DNA of 64,000 nt from Lineus longissimus (GCF_910592395.1 NC_088321.1:3160001-3224000); one strand, 5' to 3'. Counted from the first letter of the stretch, positions 1-11,344 are shown. Notes: generated by a model not told the origin, from the letters alone. Translations and numbers: made by a program.

Positions 1-974
1 AGACAGCCCAATTCTATGTCCCACTGGCTACTAGAATTGTACATTTCCAATGGTGGTCATTACTAATAGGTGGTTATAAATCTTTTGATTGATCTGCTAG
101 GCCTATGTAAGAGAGTACATGTATATCAGAGCGATTCATATAATATAGATTCCGATCCTTGACCATCACAAATATATATGCCTACATCTCCGAAACGGAC
201 AACTTGAGGTGACGGGCCATGTTAGCCAAATTTGCGGACAATGTCGACTTTAAAATTGAATTGCTCCTAGCCATGACTGATAAGCGACTCTTAGTAAAGA
301 AATCTGGAATCTTGAAGGAATTTTGCGCACGATAAAAGCAAAAAAATATATTTCAAATTGCCTTTGATTAGGACAAATTATTGATACAATAACATCGGTA
401 TTTACAACATGAACAGGCTAATCACGCTGAGCTCCGTTGTCCGACACCTCAATTACCACTGGGAATCAACACAGAATAACTCTCTGCATCTCGTAACAGT
501 GCCCCTTTTTGCAATTTAGGTCACGGTAAATGAATCAATCGCTAATTAGTCGCATAAAACGCGCTAATTTCGAATTTTGAAAAAAAAATTCTAGTAACCT
601 TTTGAAAATTGAAACAAAAACCTCTCTGTTACGTGAAAGCCAAAGTGTATCCGTTGTGAATGCAACTATCAACTTCCGAATGCAGCGCTCCAAAAAAGGG
701 CAATAAGACGTATTTTAAAATCGTTTGTGCTTCTTACTTATCAAACAAACATCTAGCTATTCAGGTGGAATCAAAACTTCATGATACCTGGCAGATATTA
801 AATGTTTAAGTCACGATGCCCCGCCTATTTAAGTAACATGATCCGTCACCTTAAATAGGTCTACATATACAATATAACGGCAACTACATAGCTATAGTCC
901 CATCATTTTCACAGATTCTATTCAAATCCCATCGGATTGTCACATCATACTAGAAAATACCTAGATTGTCATTA
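1..974. other. AT-rich non-coding DNA, no gene recognised
   Basis: I see no coding segment, RNA gene or clear repeat. Stops are frequent in all frames and there are short A/T homopolymers. The stretch ends at an assembly gap. Confidence 0.6.
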
Positions 975-1074
975 NNNNNNNNNNNNNNNNNNNNNNNNNN
1001 NNNNNNNNNNNNNNNNNNNNNNNNNNNNNNNNNNNNNNNNNNNNNNNNNNNNNNNNNNNNNNNNNNNNNNNNNN
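975..1074. other. Assembly gap (100 N)
   Basis: Exactly 100 consecutive N, the usual placeholder for a gap of unknown length. Open frames running through it are artefacts. Confidence 0.99.
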
Positions 1075-1538
1075 CGGGTTGGTTGCAGGGATTTGATCGG
1101 ACATATGCCTACCCCGAAACAATTGTCAACCTACGAATTGGTCCTCAAAATCAACGACATACTCATAAGCAAGTTGCAGGGCGTCTCCACAACGTATTAG
1201 AGAGCAGACAGGCCAGTTTCTGATGATGAACACAACAGCACTACTATTCAATTGAAATTCTTACATGTAATTTAATGACTCCAACGGCATGCCAACCATT
1301 CGTCTCATCTTAAAATAAGGTTAAATTGTCATGCTTCTCCTAACCTTGACCTCCCAAAGGGACTCAACACGGTTTAAAACGTTCGGTTAAATTTTCAGGG
1401 AGAGTTGTTTCAGTTCAAAGTATCTAATCAATAGCATATTTGTAAATGTTCGGCCAAGTTATAATCAATATGAAATACAAACGTTTCTCTCTGCTGTTGG
1501 TCATTTATTCCATGAATTACCCCAGGACAGAATGTTAA

Positions 1539-2290
1539 AGGTACGGGAGTCATTTTGCGCAAGCGCACACAATTCCCGTATCTCTAGCTTATTCCTACTA
1601 CGGCAGTTCTCCCGTACCGTTTTAGTGCGCTATCAGTATATACGGAACTATAACTTGTAACTTATATTTTTGAATACCGGTATCGAGTATACCAGTATAG
1701 AGTATTCGCCGAACGTATACACCCCCGTGTACATGTACGTGACAAGACTAAATTATGAAATGACGTTGAAAATCTTACACAACCAACACTTTTTGTTATA
1801 AGATACGGAAGATGTATGATATTGCCTGTTATTTTGGAGTGAAAGTCAGTTTTTAAAACAAATGAAGAAATATTATCACAAAATTTAGAAGAAAAATCAA
1901 GGGCACAATGGAGCAGAAAATTAGAAACGGGGCTGTCGTGGGACTCGAACCAGGGTCAAAGGCGTCCGAGTCCTATGCGGTATACATTCGACCAAGCTGG
2001 CTCATCTGATTGATGCAGCCTATACCCAGTTTTATTTGTGAACCTCCTGTATGAAGCCCTTTGTCTAATGTTTCTTCACTTGAAATATTCTTCGAAAGTA
2101 TTTTCACATTCGCACGATATACTAAATTTTGATTGTTTAAATTGTTCAAATCGAAGACGCGCGCACTGTCATTGTAAAGAGTATTATTTCTGAGCCGCAG
2201 TTGAGCAACAAAAACGTGTTGGGCATGCGCAAAATAACTCCCGAATATGTACCTTTTGCATTCGGACATAAGGATACGGGTCCCGTACCT
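1539..2290. repeat. Possible degenerate inverted-repeat element
   Basis: The left edge reads AGGTACGGGAGTCATTTTGC and the right edge contains the complementary blocks GCGCAAAATAACTCCCG and TCCCGTACCT. The arms are partly scrambled by short insertions and no target duplication is visible. It could be an old MITE, or chance similarity of GTACGGGA-rich DNA. A tRNA-like sequence lies inside. Confidence 0.3.
1929..2007 (-). repeat. tRNA-like head of a degenerate SINE
   Basis: Read on the minus strand, a box-A-like stretch (CCAGCTTGGTCG, 1989-2000) is followed at tRNA-like spacing by a good box B (GGTTCGAGTCCC, about 1940-1951). The expected acceptor stem does not pair (5' GATGAGCC against 3' GACAGCCCC), so this is a tRNA-derived relic rather than a functional tRNA gene. 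No A-rich or microsatellite tail or target duplication was found. Confidence 0.45.
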
Positions 2291-3390
2291 CAAGACAGTG
2301 CATTATAATATTCAGAGCATCGGTTTATGTTGACGTTTACACACATGAAAATGTTTAAATCGTTTAATCGTAATTGCTTAGCCATGAAGTTTTAATCCAT
2401 TGGTTATCCCGAATCCCTTGAGTGCAAAGGCGATCTTCATTCTTAACTTAATCCGACGAAAGAGTTGCCTCTGATGACATTGGCAGGGTTGCCAGCGCGC
2501 GGGGGACGGGGACGGGGATAAAAATATATCAACATTCTCAGGGTTTCATACAGCGGGGGGGAACATATCCCCCGCCACATTATTTGGTGATGGGGGGAGA
2601 GGGGGGGTATATCCCCACATCATCCTGATGTTTTAAAGTCTAAAGTGGCATTTAAATATACTAAGAAGCAGTTTTAGCGTTTTCAGGTGCAAGAAGCTTT
2701 CGGAGGGGTCATTTTCTATTTAAAAAAATATTTTCGATGCTTCTTTTCGTCCTGGCGGAAACCCTGATTGCGGTTCAGAAAATGTTCTGTGGTGATGTAC
2801 ATTATTTTTTGACACTGTGGATGTCAAAGTCATTAGCTCATTATCAATATCGAACGCCCAATGGTTTTTGATAAAACAGGTAAATCCCGATATTCATGTA
2901 TATTGAGAATTCGAAATTATGAAAAACTTCCAAACTTGGGGCGCCCGTTGGGTATGCCAAAGTGTTAAACGACTGGTCGCCTCATCACGGTTTGGTCGAT
3001 AAAAGGTGTCGAGTTACAGCCAGAGGAAATGGAACACACAACGCATACACACAACGTCACAATAGAAATCAACAGGTGCGAATGGCCATGCAGAGCGTAT
3101 GCCCCCCCCCCCCGTCCCCTCCCATTACATATGTCTGTAACAGGACGAAAGAGCGGTACATCCATGGAACAGCTATTTCCTCATTGTTAAGTTGAGCTTT
3201 TGGTGTATAACGACATTCGACAATGTTCGATTAGGTAATGAGTACAAACGGTCTCACGCAAGGTCGAAATAACACTCGAGTCACGCTTTTACACTCAATC
3301 CTGCACAACTTGACGTGCCAACACAGGAAAATGGACTACTTACAATGTATTTAGGATGTACACTCTTATCAAACTGTGTGGGCGTATGCG
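2291..3390. other. Non-coding stretch with G- and C-rich tracts
   Basis: No gene is recognised. It includes G-rich low-complexity DNA at about 2498-2610 and a poly-C run near 3103-3112. Short open frames crossing the poly-C run look fortuitous. Confidence 0.5.
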
Positions 3391-3400
3391 TATATAAATA
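3391..3400 (+). promoter_or_regulatory. Candidate TATA box
   Basis: TATATAAATA lies about 100 bases upstream of the ATG at 3499, a plausible place for a TATA element of the small broken gene that follows. This is inferred from motif and spacing only. Confidence 0.3.
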
Positions 3401-3498
3401 GCCGGTAGAAAAAAAACCCTTCCTACTAGTGGTGATCGACCGTTTTTCTTTAGATCAAGCAAGATTGTAAGTGCTTCTTCGATCGATTGCACTCCGAC

Positions 3499-3903
3499 AT
3501 GATGGCTGAATTCGGAGACAAGTTCAAGACACTAATGGAGTCGGTAGAGGAAGTCATCTAAGCTGAGAAGAAGACCATTGATCTCGGTGAGGTTAGTAGA
3601 GAATGATTTATAGTTTTAATTTTTGAATCGAAGAAAATAGATGAGTGTCAACTATTATTCTTGACTGCGAGCCAAAAGGAAATAAGCCATGATACCGAAA
3701 ACCTACCAGTTGATGACACTGTATACTCATGGAATGTACAAAGCTGTGTTGACCATTTTGTGGGTTTCTTTCAGGGTCAAGAGAAGATCTTCAAGATCAT
3801 TGAATACATCGAGGGAAAAGTGTTCCTGAATGTGAAGAGTCATCTTCCCTTTGTGACCAAAATCCAAGTCCAACTTTTTGACCCATTCTTGCGCTTTCCC
3901 TGA
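3499..3903 (+). pseudogene. Unrecognised two-exon gene fragment with an in-frame stop
   Basis: Exon 1 runs from ATG 3499 (second in-frame ATG at 3502) to 3591, where GAG is followed by the donor GTTAGT. Exon 2 begins at 3775 after the acceptor TTTCTTTCAG and runs to TGA at 3903. The two exons join in phase 0. Exon 1 encodes a charged segment beginning MMAEFGDKF; exon 2 encodes GQEKIFKIIEYIEGK followed by a hydrophobic tail. A TAA at 3559-3561 interrupts exon 1, so the copy is broken if the model is right. The TATA-like element upstream and good splice signals favour a genuine former gene. I do not recognise the family, and chance assembly of short frames remains possible. Confidence 0.3.
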
Positions 3904-4039
3904 GATGGCGCCCAAAGATTTTATTTTTTATTTCAGATAAGTAAGATATATGCTACAAAATTAGGCATGCCTTAACACCCAGCTCCCTGTGGCAATTTAG
4001 CTATAGTGTTTCTTTTCACCCATGTCAAAAAGGGCCTAA

Positions 4040-4492
4040 GAGACAAGACCACTAATGAATATTCCTAGGTTGGAGGGTCGAGGCCTATCAATCAGACGAG
4101 TGCATGTTTTTAACTCTCAAGTACATATTTGGAGAGGTATTGAAAACATATTTGTTGTGGCAAGTCTACAGATATAAAGAAATTTTTTGATGAAAAAAAT
4201 AATTTCGAATTTTGCTAATTGGGTAATAGGGGGCGTGTTTTGAGTTTTTTCTGCCAGTTGGCTGAAAAGAGTGGAAATATCAAAGTCTGTATAATTTGTC
4301 GATTATCAAAAAATGTCCGTGGTCAACTACCAGTTTATTTTTCACCATTTACTTGTCCGACTGTCCGGAATATCATATCAAAATTTCAGATTCACAACCC
4401 CACGCAGTATTTGATGCGTCGCGGTCAAACATTGACAATTTAACTGCTAAAAGGCTTAACAAATCAATTGTGGTCTTGTCTCCTGATGGGTA
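4040..4492 (-). mobile_element. MITE of the GAGACAAGACCAC family, copy A
   Basis: It starts GAGACAAGACCAC and ends with the complement GTGGTCTTGTCTC. The interior matches, in opposite orientation, the MITE modules of the array at 28088-40435 and is parallel to the copy at 59171-59624. Flanking tetramers are CTAA and CTGA (3 of 4 identical), consistent with a decayed 4-bp target duplication. It has no coding capacity. Strand is given relative to the array modules (taken as plus). Confidence 0.8.
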
Positions 4493-4909
4493 GGGGTTCT
4501 ACCAAGGCCTATTGCTCCCATACCACAAGGTTTATCAACTTGCACTTACTTTGAGAGCAAGGTCGAATCATACTTTAACAATACCCCAAAGGGCAATTAT
4601 GTAGGGTTTGTGGTTTTCGCTTGACAGCAGTTCAAATTAACCCCTTTATTTCTATTTAAAAAAGATCGCAATCCGTCAAAATTGAACTTAAGCAATTAAC
4701 TCAGTAATTAGTGAATATTTTTGGCTAATATTTTACATGCTTTTATCTCTCCATAAGAGATACCTACACACCAAATTTCATTAAAAACCGTTGACCCCCA
4801 CCTTATCACTCACTGCATGGTCTACTCATGGACGCACACTAAAGGAAAATTAGCCATCAATTCCGCGTAGTTTCGCTCCCGAATTAGTATTTAGGGCTAG
4901 GTTAGCATC
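4493..4909. other. Non-coding spacer
   Basis: AT-rich DNA between copy A of the MITE and the 3' end of the non-LTR retrotransposon. I see no gene or repeat structure. Confidence 0.5.
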
Positions 4910-6445
4910 TTTATTTATTTATTCGTGTAAAATACATGTACAATATTTGATATAACATGACAAGACATTGGATTATGAACAAAATAAAACGTACATGCAT
5001 TACACTGGTAACCATGTAGGTCGAGACCTATTATATGGCACCAGATAATATGGGTTGTGTCGTCGGGGTGCCGGCGACATGCGCACTAAGTGGGCCGACA
5101 GTTTGCACAACGGCAGAAAGTGACGAAAGTGCACATGTCGTCGACATCCAAACGATCCAACCTGTCAAAATAATAAACATTAAGGGACGATTTAAAATGC
5201 ATTTTTTTCAAATTATGTAATTGGACCGGGAGGCTGTTCCACAGCTTCGGTGTCCTCACCCAGTATGAGGCACCGAACGTCTCCGAGTGGAATCTCGGCT
5301 GCGCCAGTCGTAAACCGTCGCCCCTTACAGCCGGGGTTATATAAAAACGTGCATTAAAATCCAGGACATTATAATAAGAATCGTGCATAAAAACTAGATC
5401 CTTGATTTCCCGACGGTACGACAGGGGCAGCAGAGACAACGCTCGCAGACGCTCCACATATGGCATATCAGGGCCTAAAATGTGACGAGTCACCCTCCGC
5501 TGGACACGCTCTAAAGTTTCAAGATCACGTCGCACATGTGTGTCGAATACCACCGTACCATATTCAAGGCGACTACGCACAAGTGATTTATACAACATGA
5601 TATTCAAATTAACGTCTGCAGTACGCCCGCATACACGCCTGATCATACCCCACATTCTACTTGCACTGCTTGCAATACCATTGACATGAGATGACCATGA
5701 CAGGTCCGAAGAAAAGACAATACCAAGATCCTTGAATTTATCAACCCGACACAATGCAAAACCATTGATATTGTAAAAGAAGTGTGTCGGATTTAACTTC
5801 CTAGTAACACTCATGACCATGCATTTGCTTGGGCTAAATGTCATGCCCCACCGTTTACTCCAAGCGTACAATTTATCAAGGTCGGTCTGAAGTAGCAGAC
5901 AGTCGGTTACAGACTCTATCTCCCTACACATTTTGGAATCATCAGCAAAAAGATCCATGACAGTACCGTCACTAACGACCTCAGCAATATCATTTATGTA
6001 CAATAAGAATAAAAGAGGGCCTAAAATTGACCCTTGCGGCACACCAGACAGTACATCTAAAAGTGATGACTCCGAGCCATTAATCACAACTCTCTGCTTC
6101 CTATTTGTAAGATACGACGTTAACCAACTCAGAAGACGTCCACAGATTCCAAAGGAACGAATCTTATGTAATAAGAGGCAATGGGGAACGGAATCGAAAG
6201 CTTTAGCAAAATCCAAATATATAACATCAGTTTGACCCCCACTATCTAAGACCTGGCCCAGTCTATGCTGGAACTGAACAAGCTGAGTGGCCGTTGACCG
6301 CCTGTTACAGAAGCCATGCTGGCCTTTATAGACTGACGGACTTAAGACTGGATAGATACTGTTATAAATGCAACGTTCCATTACTTTAGAAACCCAATCT
6401 TCTATAATGTGTACCATAAGGTTTTTGATTTGACGGGGATGCACG
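4910..6445 (-). mobile_element. 5'-truncated non-LTR retrotransposon (CR1/Jockey-like)
   Basis: The minus strand holds the 3' part of a reverse transcriptase frame, about 170 bases of 3' UTR and a terminal AATAAATAAATAAA-type tail (about 4910-4923). The coding part starts abruptly in the RT fingers region near 6400, with no endonuclease or ORF1, which is the usual 5' truncation of target-primed reverse transcription. The 5' side abuts the DIRS-like element at about 6450-6560. Assignment to the CR1/Jockey/L2 group is by motif appearance only. Confidence 0.88.
5086..6444 (-). pseudogene. Non-LTR reverse transcriptase, C-terminal two-thirds
   Basis: The frame is open for about 450 codons. It shows RT motifs in order: VSKVMERC (motif 1 region, near residue 19), a CNRRSTATQ motif, VIYLDFAKAFDSVPH with the first catalytic aspartate (about 80), SGVPQGSILGPLLFLLYIND (about 132), and FADDSK, the catalytic FADD box (about 166). 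A thumb and a C-terminal domain with conserved W and R residues follow. No endonuclease domain precedes it; upstream residues do not match RT, so the listed start is simply where the frame opens and is not an authentic start. There is no internal stop in what remains, so the copy is fairly young or well preserved despite truncation. Confidence 0.9.
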
Positions 6446-6749
6446 ACAACTTCATATGGGTCGAAAGTGCACCTGGTCTGCCTGGTGTCGGCATAATGAG
6501 CTGGCGTGCAAATGTATAAGTCATAATTTCTCTGGCTCGCAGTCTATGGGTTCTCCTCTGTATCCCTAGGGACAGCTAAGTCCCAGTGGTTCACCACGCG
6601 GGGGTAGGGAGGGGGTTCCCTTGCAATCGGGGGTAATGACAATTAGTTCAAGGCTGATTGTCTCTTTCCGGCTGTTCGGTACGGCGAGATTCCTTCGTGG
6701 GAACGAGATTCTGATTTCAATCCTGCGGACGCGGTCAATAGCAAACACG

Positions 6750-7254
6750 CTGGCTTGGATTGATTGCAAGGGACACCCCTCCCTACTCCAAAGTCACAGG
6801 CTAGTCCATTCAAGGAGCCGTGGGTGCAAGACGGTGTGGGATGGGAGGACCTTTTTGTCGGGTTTGCCGCTGAGGGACCCTGATCAGTTTGCGGCGGGAC
6901 AACTTCACGAGAATTTACAAGATTGGCAACAACTTACTACGTTGGTTAATAACGGGAGTTCAAAGAGGGTGCTAAGTTGGATTCAGAATGGGGTGGAGGT
7001 ATCGGAATTCTTTCAGCAATTTAAAGGGAATTTCCAAGGCCGGTCTTTTGATCATAATACACCCCCGCCAAGCATGTTTAGAAACCACAACACGCGTGCA
7101 CAGTATAGTAGGGAGATCTCCAGGTAGTTGGAAGAAAGATTGCGAAATGGTTCCCTGAATTTATTGGGCCGTGTGGGGGAAGTAGTACCACCCAAGGTAG
7201 TCATGCCTCTAGTTATGGTCCCGGGTACGAAAAAGAATAGATTGTGTCATGATG
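6750..7254 (+). pseudogene. DIRS-like polyprotein: linker and start of reverse transcriptase
   Basis: The frame encodes a stretch with WDGRTFLSGLPLRDPDQF and SKRVLSWIQNGVEV, as found upstream of DIRS RT. After a TAG at 7125-7127 it continues in the same frame with LEERLRNGSLNLLG, PPKVVMPLVMVPGTKKNR and LCHD, the usual entry into DIRS RT motif 1/2. Reading stops at 7254, where a TIR element is inserted; the frame resumes in the same phase after that element's second target duplication at 8287. The in-frame stop and later damage make this a dead copy. The true start is not identifiable. Confidence 0.72.
7246..7254. repeat. 9-bp target duplication, left copy (GTCATGATG)
   Basis: GTCATGATG here is repeated exactly at 8287-8295 on the other side of the inserted element. 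In both places CAT GAT falls in the RT reading frame. Confidence 0.9.
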
Positions 7255-8286
7255 GGTAGTTGATAAAGTATGGAATTAGTGAAACCTTGGAAACACTGAC
7301 AAACCTTGTAATATTCAATGTAAACCATGGAATCACTGTGCAAATAGCGCGGGAAATCGGGTGCGTTCCTTCCACGATTTATACCCTCCCAACTGACAGT
7401 CTCGTCCCAGCTGACTTTATTGATAGCAATTTGCCAGTTAGTTCAGAAGCCAACATTTTTAATGTGGAGGATGACGTCATCAATTGGCAATGCGCTGTGG
7501 TCGATAAAATATTTTATTTCTCTTCAATGGAAGCAAAAATTAGTTTTTATGATTGTTTTGTATTCCATAGACGATAAAGTATTATGCTCGGTACTAGATG
7601 CACGAGATCATAGGACAAGCACACACGTGAATAAAAAAAACCGCTTAGAACTGGTGACGTCACAAAGATCTCTGCATCCCTCGATGCGTACTGGAAGATG
7701 TAAGAAATCGCTCACGGCGAAGGAAATTTTCATCCGCAAACTTCGGTAATAAACATACATGACTAGGCTTCTTTTATTCATCGTTTGTTATAAAATATCA
7801 GTCAATCATTGACAATTAGGCCTAGACATACTCGTCAACCTTATCCATGCATAATGCATGACAGGCCCCCAACTTCCCAAGCAACTCGTCTGATCGAAAA
7901 GCAAATGGCCATGGCAGCATGGCTGATGATGCACCTCATGACCTGTACGCTGTCTGTACGCACGGATCGGATGCGATAACCTGAATTACATTGCATGGAT
8001 GGTATTGGTCCATAATATGGGTGTGTGGTGGGCGTGTCTTCCCATATTTGGGAGATCAGTACTGTACACTGGAGGCGAGGTACAACTGGGTTGTTCTAAA
8101 ATAGACTATTGAATCGGATATGCGACAGATTTCTAAATTACCATAAAATTCCGATCTGATCATGTAAGAATAAGCTCCAAATGTTGATTCGTAACCACGT
8201 TAGGTTCGAATGGCATTATTTCATGTTTTTATGCATTTTAAGGAGTGTTTCCAAGGTTTCAATAATTCCATACTTTATCACATACC
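7255..8286. mobile_element. Non-autonomous TIR element, 9-bp TSD (Mutator-like?), 1032 bp
   Basis: Terminal inverted repeats of 43 bp (7255-7297 and 8244-8286) match at 40 of 43 positions, starting GGTA and sharing GATAAAGTATGGAATTA. The flanking 9-bp duplication GTCATGATG is exact. A 9-bp duplication is typical of Mutator-like elements, but other superfamilies with 8-9 bp duplications cannot be excluded because no transposase is encoded. It sits inside the RT of the DIRS-like element. Confidence 0.85.
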
Positions 8287-8906
8287 GTCATGATGAGCGG
8301 TTTTTAAATCTGTTCATGAAGGGGGAATCTTTTAGTCTGGAGACATTGGCGGTAGTCCCGGGGCTGTTATCTAAGGGTGACGTCATAGCGAGTATAGATG
8401 AAAAATCGGCGTACGATGGGATAAAGCTCACGGCGAGGTCGTCCACTTATTTTGGTTTAGAGTGGGCGGGTTGGTTTATGACTTATGCGACATTGCCATT
8501 TGGTTGGAAATTGTCTCCGTTTATATGCCAGACAGTGGGTATGCATGTGACGGAATTCTTACGGTCCCGATCGGTCGTGACTACGCAGTACTTGGACGAC
8601 AGGTTCTTGGGCCCCGCCCATTTCTATGCGTCTGCTACACCAGTGCAGTCTACGGGCCTGTCTCTGTATTACTCATGTTATTGTCTCATTAGGCCGGGGT
8701 TCACCTTTGCGTACCACAAGATCACGTGGAGGCCACAGAAGGTGATGAACCATCTGGGTTTCAATGTGCACGCTGATTGCAGGCACTTCTCCATTCCGAA
8801 AGAGAAAATTGAGTCATTTGCCCTACTGGGCAGAGACCTGTATTCATCCACGACCGGAAGTGTGGCACAGTCACATAGAGCTTATCAAAATGTCAAGTTG
8901 TGGTAA
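8287..8906 (+). pseudogene. DIRS-like reverse transcriptase, palm region
   Basis: The frame resumes with ERFLNLFMKG, then KGDVIASIDEKSAYDGIKL (palm motif A, D followed by a SAY motif), TYFGLEWAGWFMTYATLPFG, LSPFICQTVGMHVTEFLRS, and TTQYLDDRFLGP, whose YLDD is the catalytic box. It ends with a thumb-like NHLGFNVHADC and FSIPKEKIESF, followed by a stop near 8904. Spacing and the F/LPFGWKLSPF block fit DIRS/Ngaro RTs rather than gypsy or BEL RTs. Coding upstream of 8287 in the same open frame belongs to the inserted TIR element and is not part of the gene. Confidence 0.85.
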
Positions 8907-9351
8907 ATACATGGCTGGGATGGACCAAAGTGGAATTAATTCTCAATTTGTGGTTGATTCTTAATCTACAGAGTCAGGCCATCACAGAAATATGCTTTTT
9001 GATAATATATTTAAGAAAATGTGGTCTCACTGGTCAGTTTAGAACTTGTACTTTGACAGGGCCATATCAATGCGCCAGTGACGTTTTGATGGATATGGTG
9101 TACGGAAATCTTTTTTTCTCAGGCAATCGGTATTGGAATTTTTTAAAACTTTATTATGCTATTGGCAAAGGGTTTTTCTTGACACATATAAAATTTTGTG
9201 CAGATTGATTGGTCCAATGAGTATTTTTTTTACCAAAACCTATGCACAACAATGTACACGTAATGTACACATGTTTTAATAGAGGACTCTGGCCTACTCA
9301 GACTTGAGATCTTGGCAGCAGGCCAGGTTCATATAAAAGTGTTAGAGGCTT

Positions 9352-9360
9352 ATGGGGAAG
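9352..9360. repeat. 9-bp target duplication, left copy (ATGGGGAAG)
   Basis: ATGGGGAAG is repeated exactly at 10314-10322, flanking the second TIR element. Confidence 0.9.
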
Positions 9361-10313
9361 CAAGGAGGATACCGCGGTGACGTCACGGCTTTTCCAAGAT
9401 GGCGCTGCATATTGTAAACAAACTCGATCCACGGCCAAGGGAAAATCAAGTCATCAAAAAAGTTAGATTTTTCGCATCAAATCAGAGTTATTAGTACTTT
9501 TCTGCTGTGAAATAAGTCTTCAGACAATAAGCTATCATTTGAATAATGAAAAGTGCTGTTTTGATGGGGAAAAATAGGGTTTTTTAAACCAAATAGCCGG
9601 CACTGATCTTCCAAAATTAGCGATGGTTTCAAAACAGTCTCCCAGATATGGGGCAATCTCTTCATTATCATAATGGGATTTGGAGGCATGTTTACAGATT
9701 TTACAAGTTCGAGACCTGTAATACCTAAAACTCGCATAGATCCCCATAGATCCCCTCTATTTGTCGAGTTAGCGCCCCTGTAAGATCATGCATTTTCGGA
9801 CACTAGAACGAAATCTTCCTGCGGATATCGCGGTTTCGGTGATGATTTAAGGAGAAATTGACTGTTCTTAGAGTTGTATGGGACAGAAATGAGTTCATAC
9901 TTCATGAATACATGAATATACTATGATATGGGCGGGCTTCTAAGTCAAAACAATAACAAACTCAACTGCATCTCTACCGTGTATCGCGTAGTGCATTGCC
10001 TAGTGTATTTCGTAGTGTATTTTAGCGGAGACATTATTTCCCATTATTTCCGCACTTTGGCCACGCCAAACGTCTTTTTTATTCGTGGAAGTTAATCTGC
10101 TCTGTAAATTTTATTCTACACAGGAAGAATCCATACTAGGTATTGCAATATTTCATGTTTATTGGTGTTTTTGTGCACAGGAGCGCACCAGACAGTGAGA
10201 CGTGGAGATGTGTTCAGTGCTGGTGCTGTCAGTAGACTGAATCTGATTGGCCATAGCGATCACTAATATGGGTCGGGATCACGTGATGTGACGTCACCGC
10301 GGTATCCTCCTTG
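9361..10313. mobile_element. Non-autonomous TIR element, 9-bp TSD (Mutator-like?), 953 bp
   Basis: Perfect 26-bp terminal inverted repeats (9361-9386 and 10288-10313) begin CAAGGAGGATACCGCGGTGA and contain the palindrome GTGACGTCAC at their inner edge. The target duplication ATGGGGAAG is exact on both sides. The interior has no recognisable transposase; short open frames on the minus strand look fortuitous. Its TIRs differ completely from those of the 7255-8286 element, so the two belong to separate families with the same duplication length. It separates the RT from the RNase H of the DIRS-like host. Confidence 0.88.
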
Positions 10314-10359
10314 ATGGGGAAGTGTATTTCGTTTTGCCTCTGTGTGCCGGCGGCTAAAC

Positions 10360-11322
10360 TTTATATACGGGAAATGGCAAGGGCTATTTCTAAGGTCAGC
10401 AGGTCATCATGAATGGTGCTAGTGGATACCCCGCTGGCAGATGAAATTGCTACTTCGGAATTTATTGAAAAGCCAGAGGTGCAATGAATGCCGTGGCGGG
10501 AACACAGGCATGTCTCCATTCCCCTGTCCACGGATGCCAGCAAGTTCGCGTGGGGGGCATCGTAGGGGAGATCGTGGTGAGGGACATGTTTGGTAGCGGG
10601 GATGAGAGACCAATACATCTGAAGGAGGCGGAGGCCTTGGAAAAGACCATGTTAGCAGTGTCACACTTAGTCCGGCACGTGCGCGATGACGCATATGTGG
10701 ACAACATGGCGTTATTGAGGGCCTGGCAGCATGAAGGGGCGAAGGATGCTAGATTGAATGGAATTCTGAAGAGGATTTTTGCCTTAACGGTCGCGTATAA
10801 CTGTGAGTTAAGATTGCATTATGTTCGCTCAGCAGATAACCCAGCGGATGCGCCCTCTAGATTGTTGTCCTCCAGCGACGCTATGTTGGCTCCAAGATTT
10901 TTGGATGTAGTGCAGTCCAGGTATGGTCCACACACGATCTGATGGCCCTGGATTCTAATGCTCAGAGGGATAGGGAGGATGTTCCTTTTCCTCATTACAC
11001 CCCTTGCCCCCTGCCCTCTTCGGCAGGAGTGAATTGCTTGGCACAGACTTTGAAGTCCGGGGAGAATTATTACTGTTTTCCGCCGTTCTGTTTGGTTCAA
11101 CCTCTAATTGGATTCTTGTTTGCGGCGAAATGCAGACCGTTGTCTGTCTCCCTAGTGGTGCCACGTGCTTCGCCGCTCCCCAGCTGGTGGCCGATATTAC
11201 AAATGCAGCCTCTGGCGGAAAAAGGGGTGTGTGCGGTCATGGATCAGACCAAATTTGGCTATCAACCCAGGCCTGTTAGTCACCCGTTGTGGGTAGCCAG
11301 AATAGTGCTCACAGAGAGTTAA
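10360..11322 (+). pseudogene. DIRS-like RNase H and connector region
   Basis: The first segment reads KLYIREMARAISKVSRSS (10350s-10405), the typical end of DIRS RT/thumb, then a stop. From about 10484, in another frame, come the RNase H-like features HLKEAEALEKTMLAV, HVRDDAYVDNMALLRAW (D-N active-site region) and LRLHYVRSADNPADAPSR, the final RNase H aspartate motif. After a one-base shift at about 10940 it continues with LMALDSNAQ, NCLAQTLKSGENYYCFPPF and VVPRASPLPSWWPIL, all hallmarks of the DIRS connector between RNase H and recombinase. Stops and frame changes make it non-functional. Confidence 0.8.
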
Positions 11323-11344
11323 TCTTGGGTATCGTATTTCTGTC

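Noticed and set aside
937-1223. Open frames crossing the N gap
   Set aside because: They depend on unknown bases within an assembly gap.
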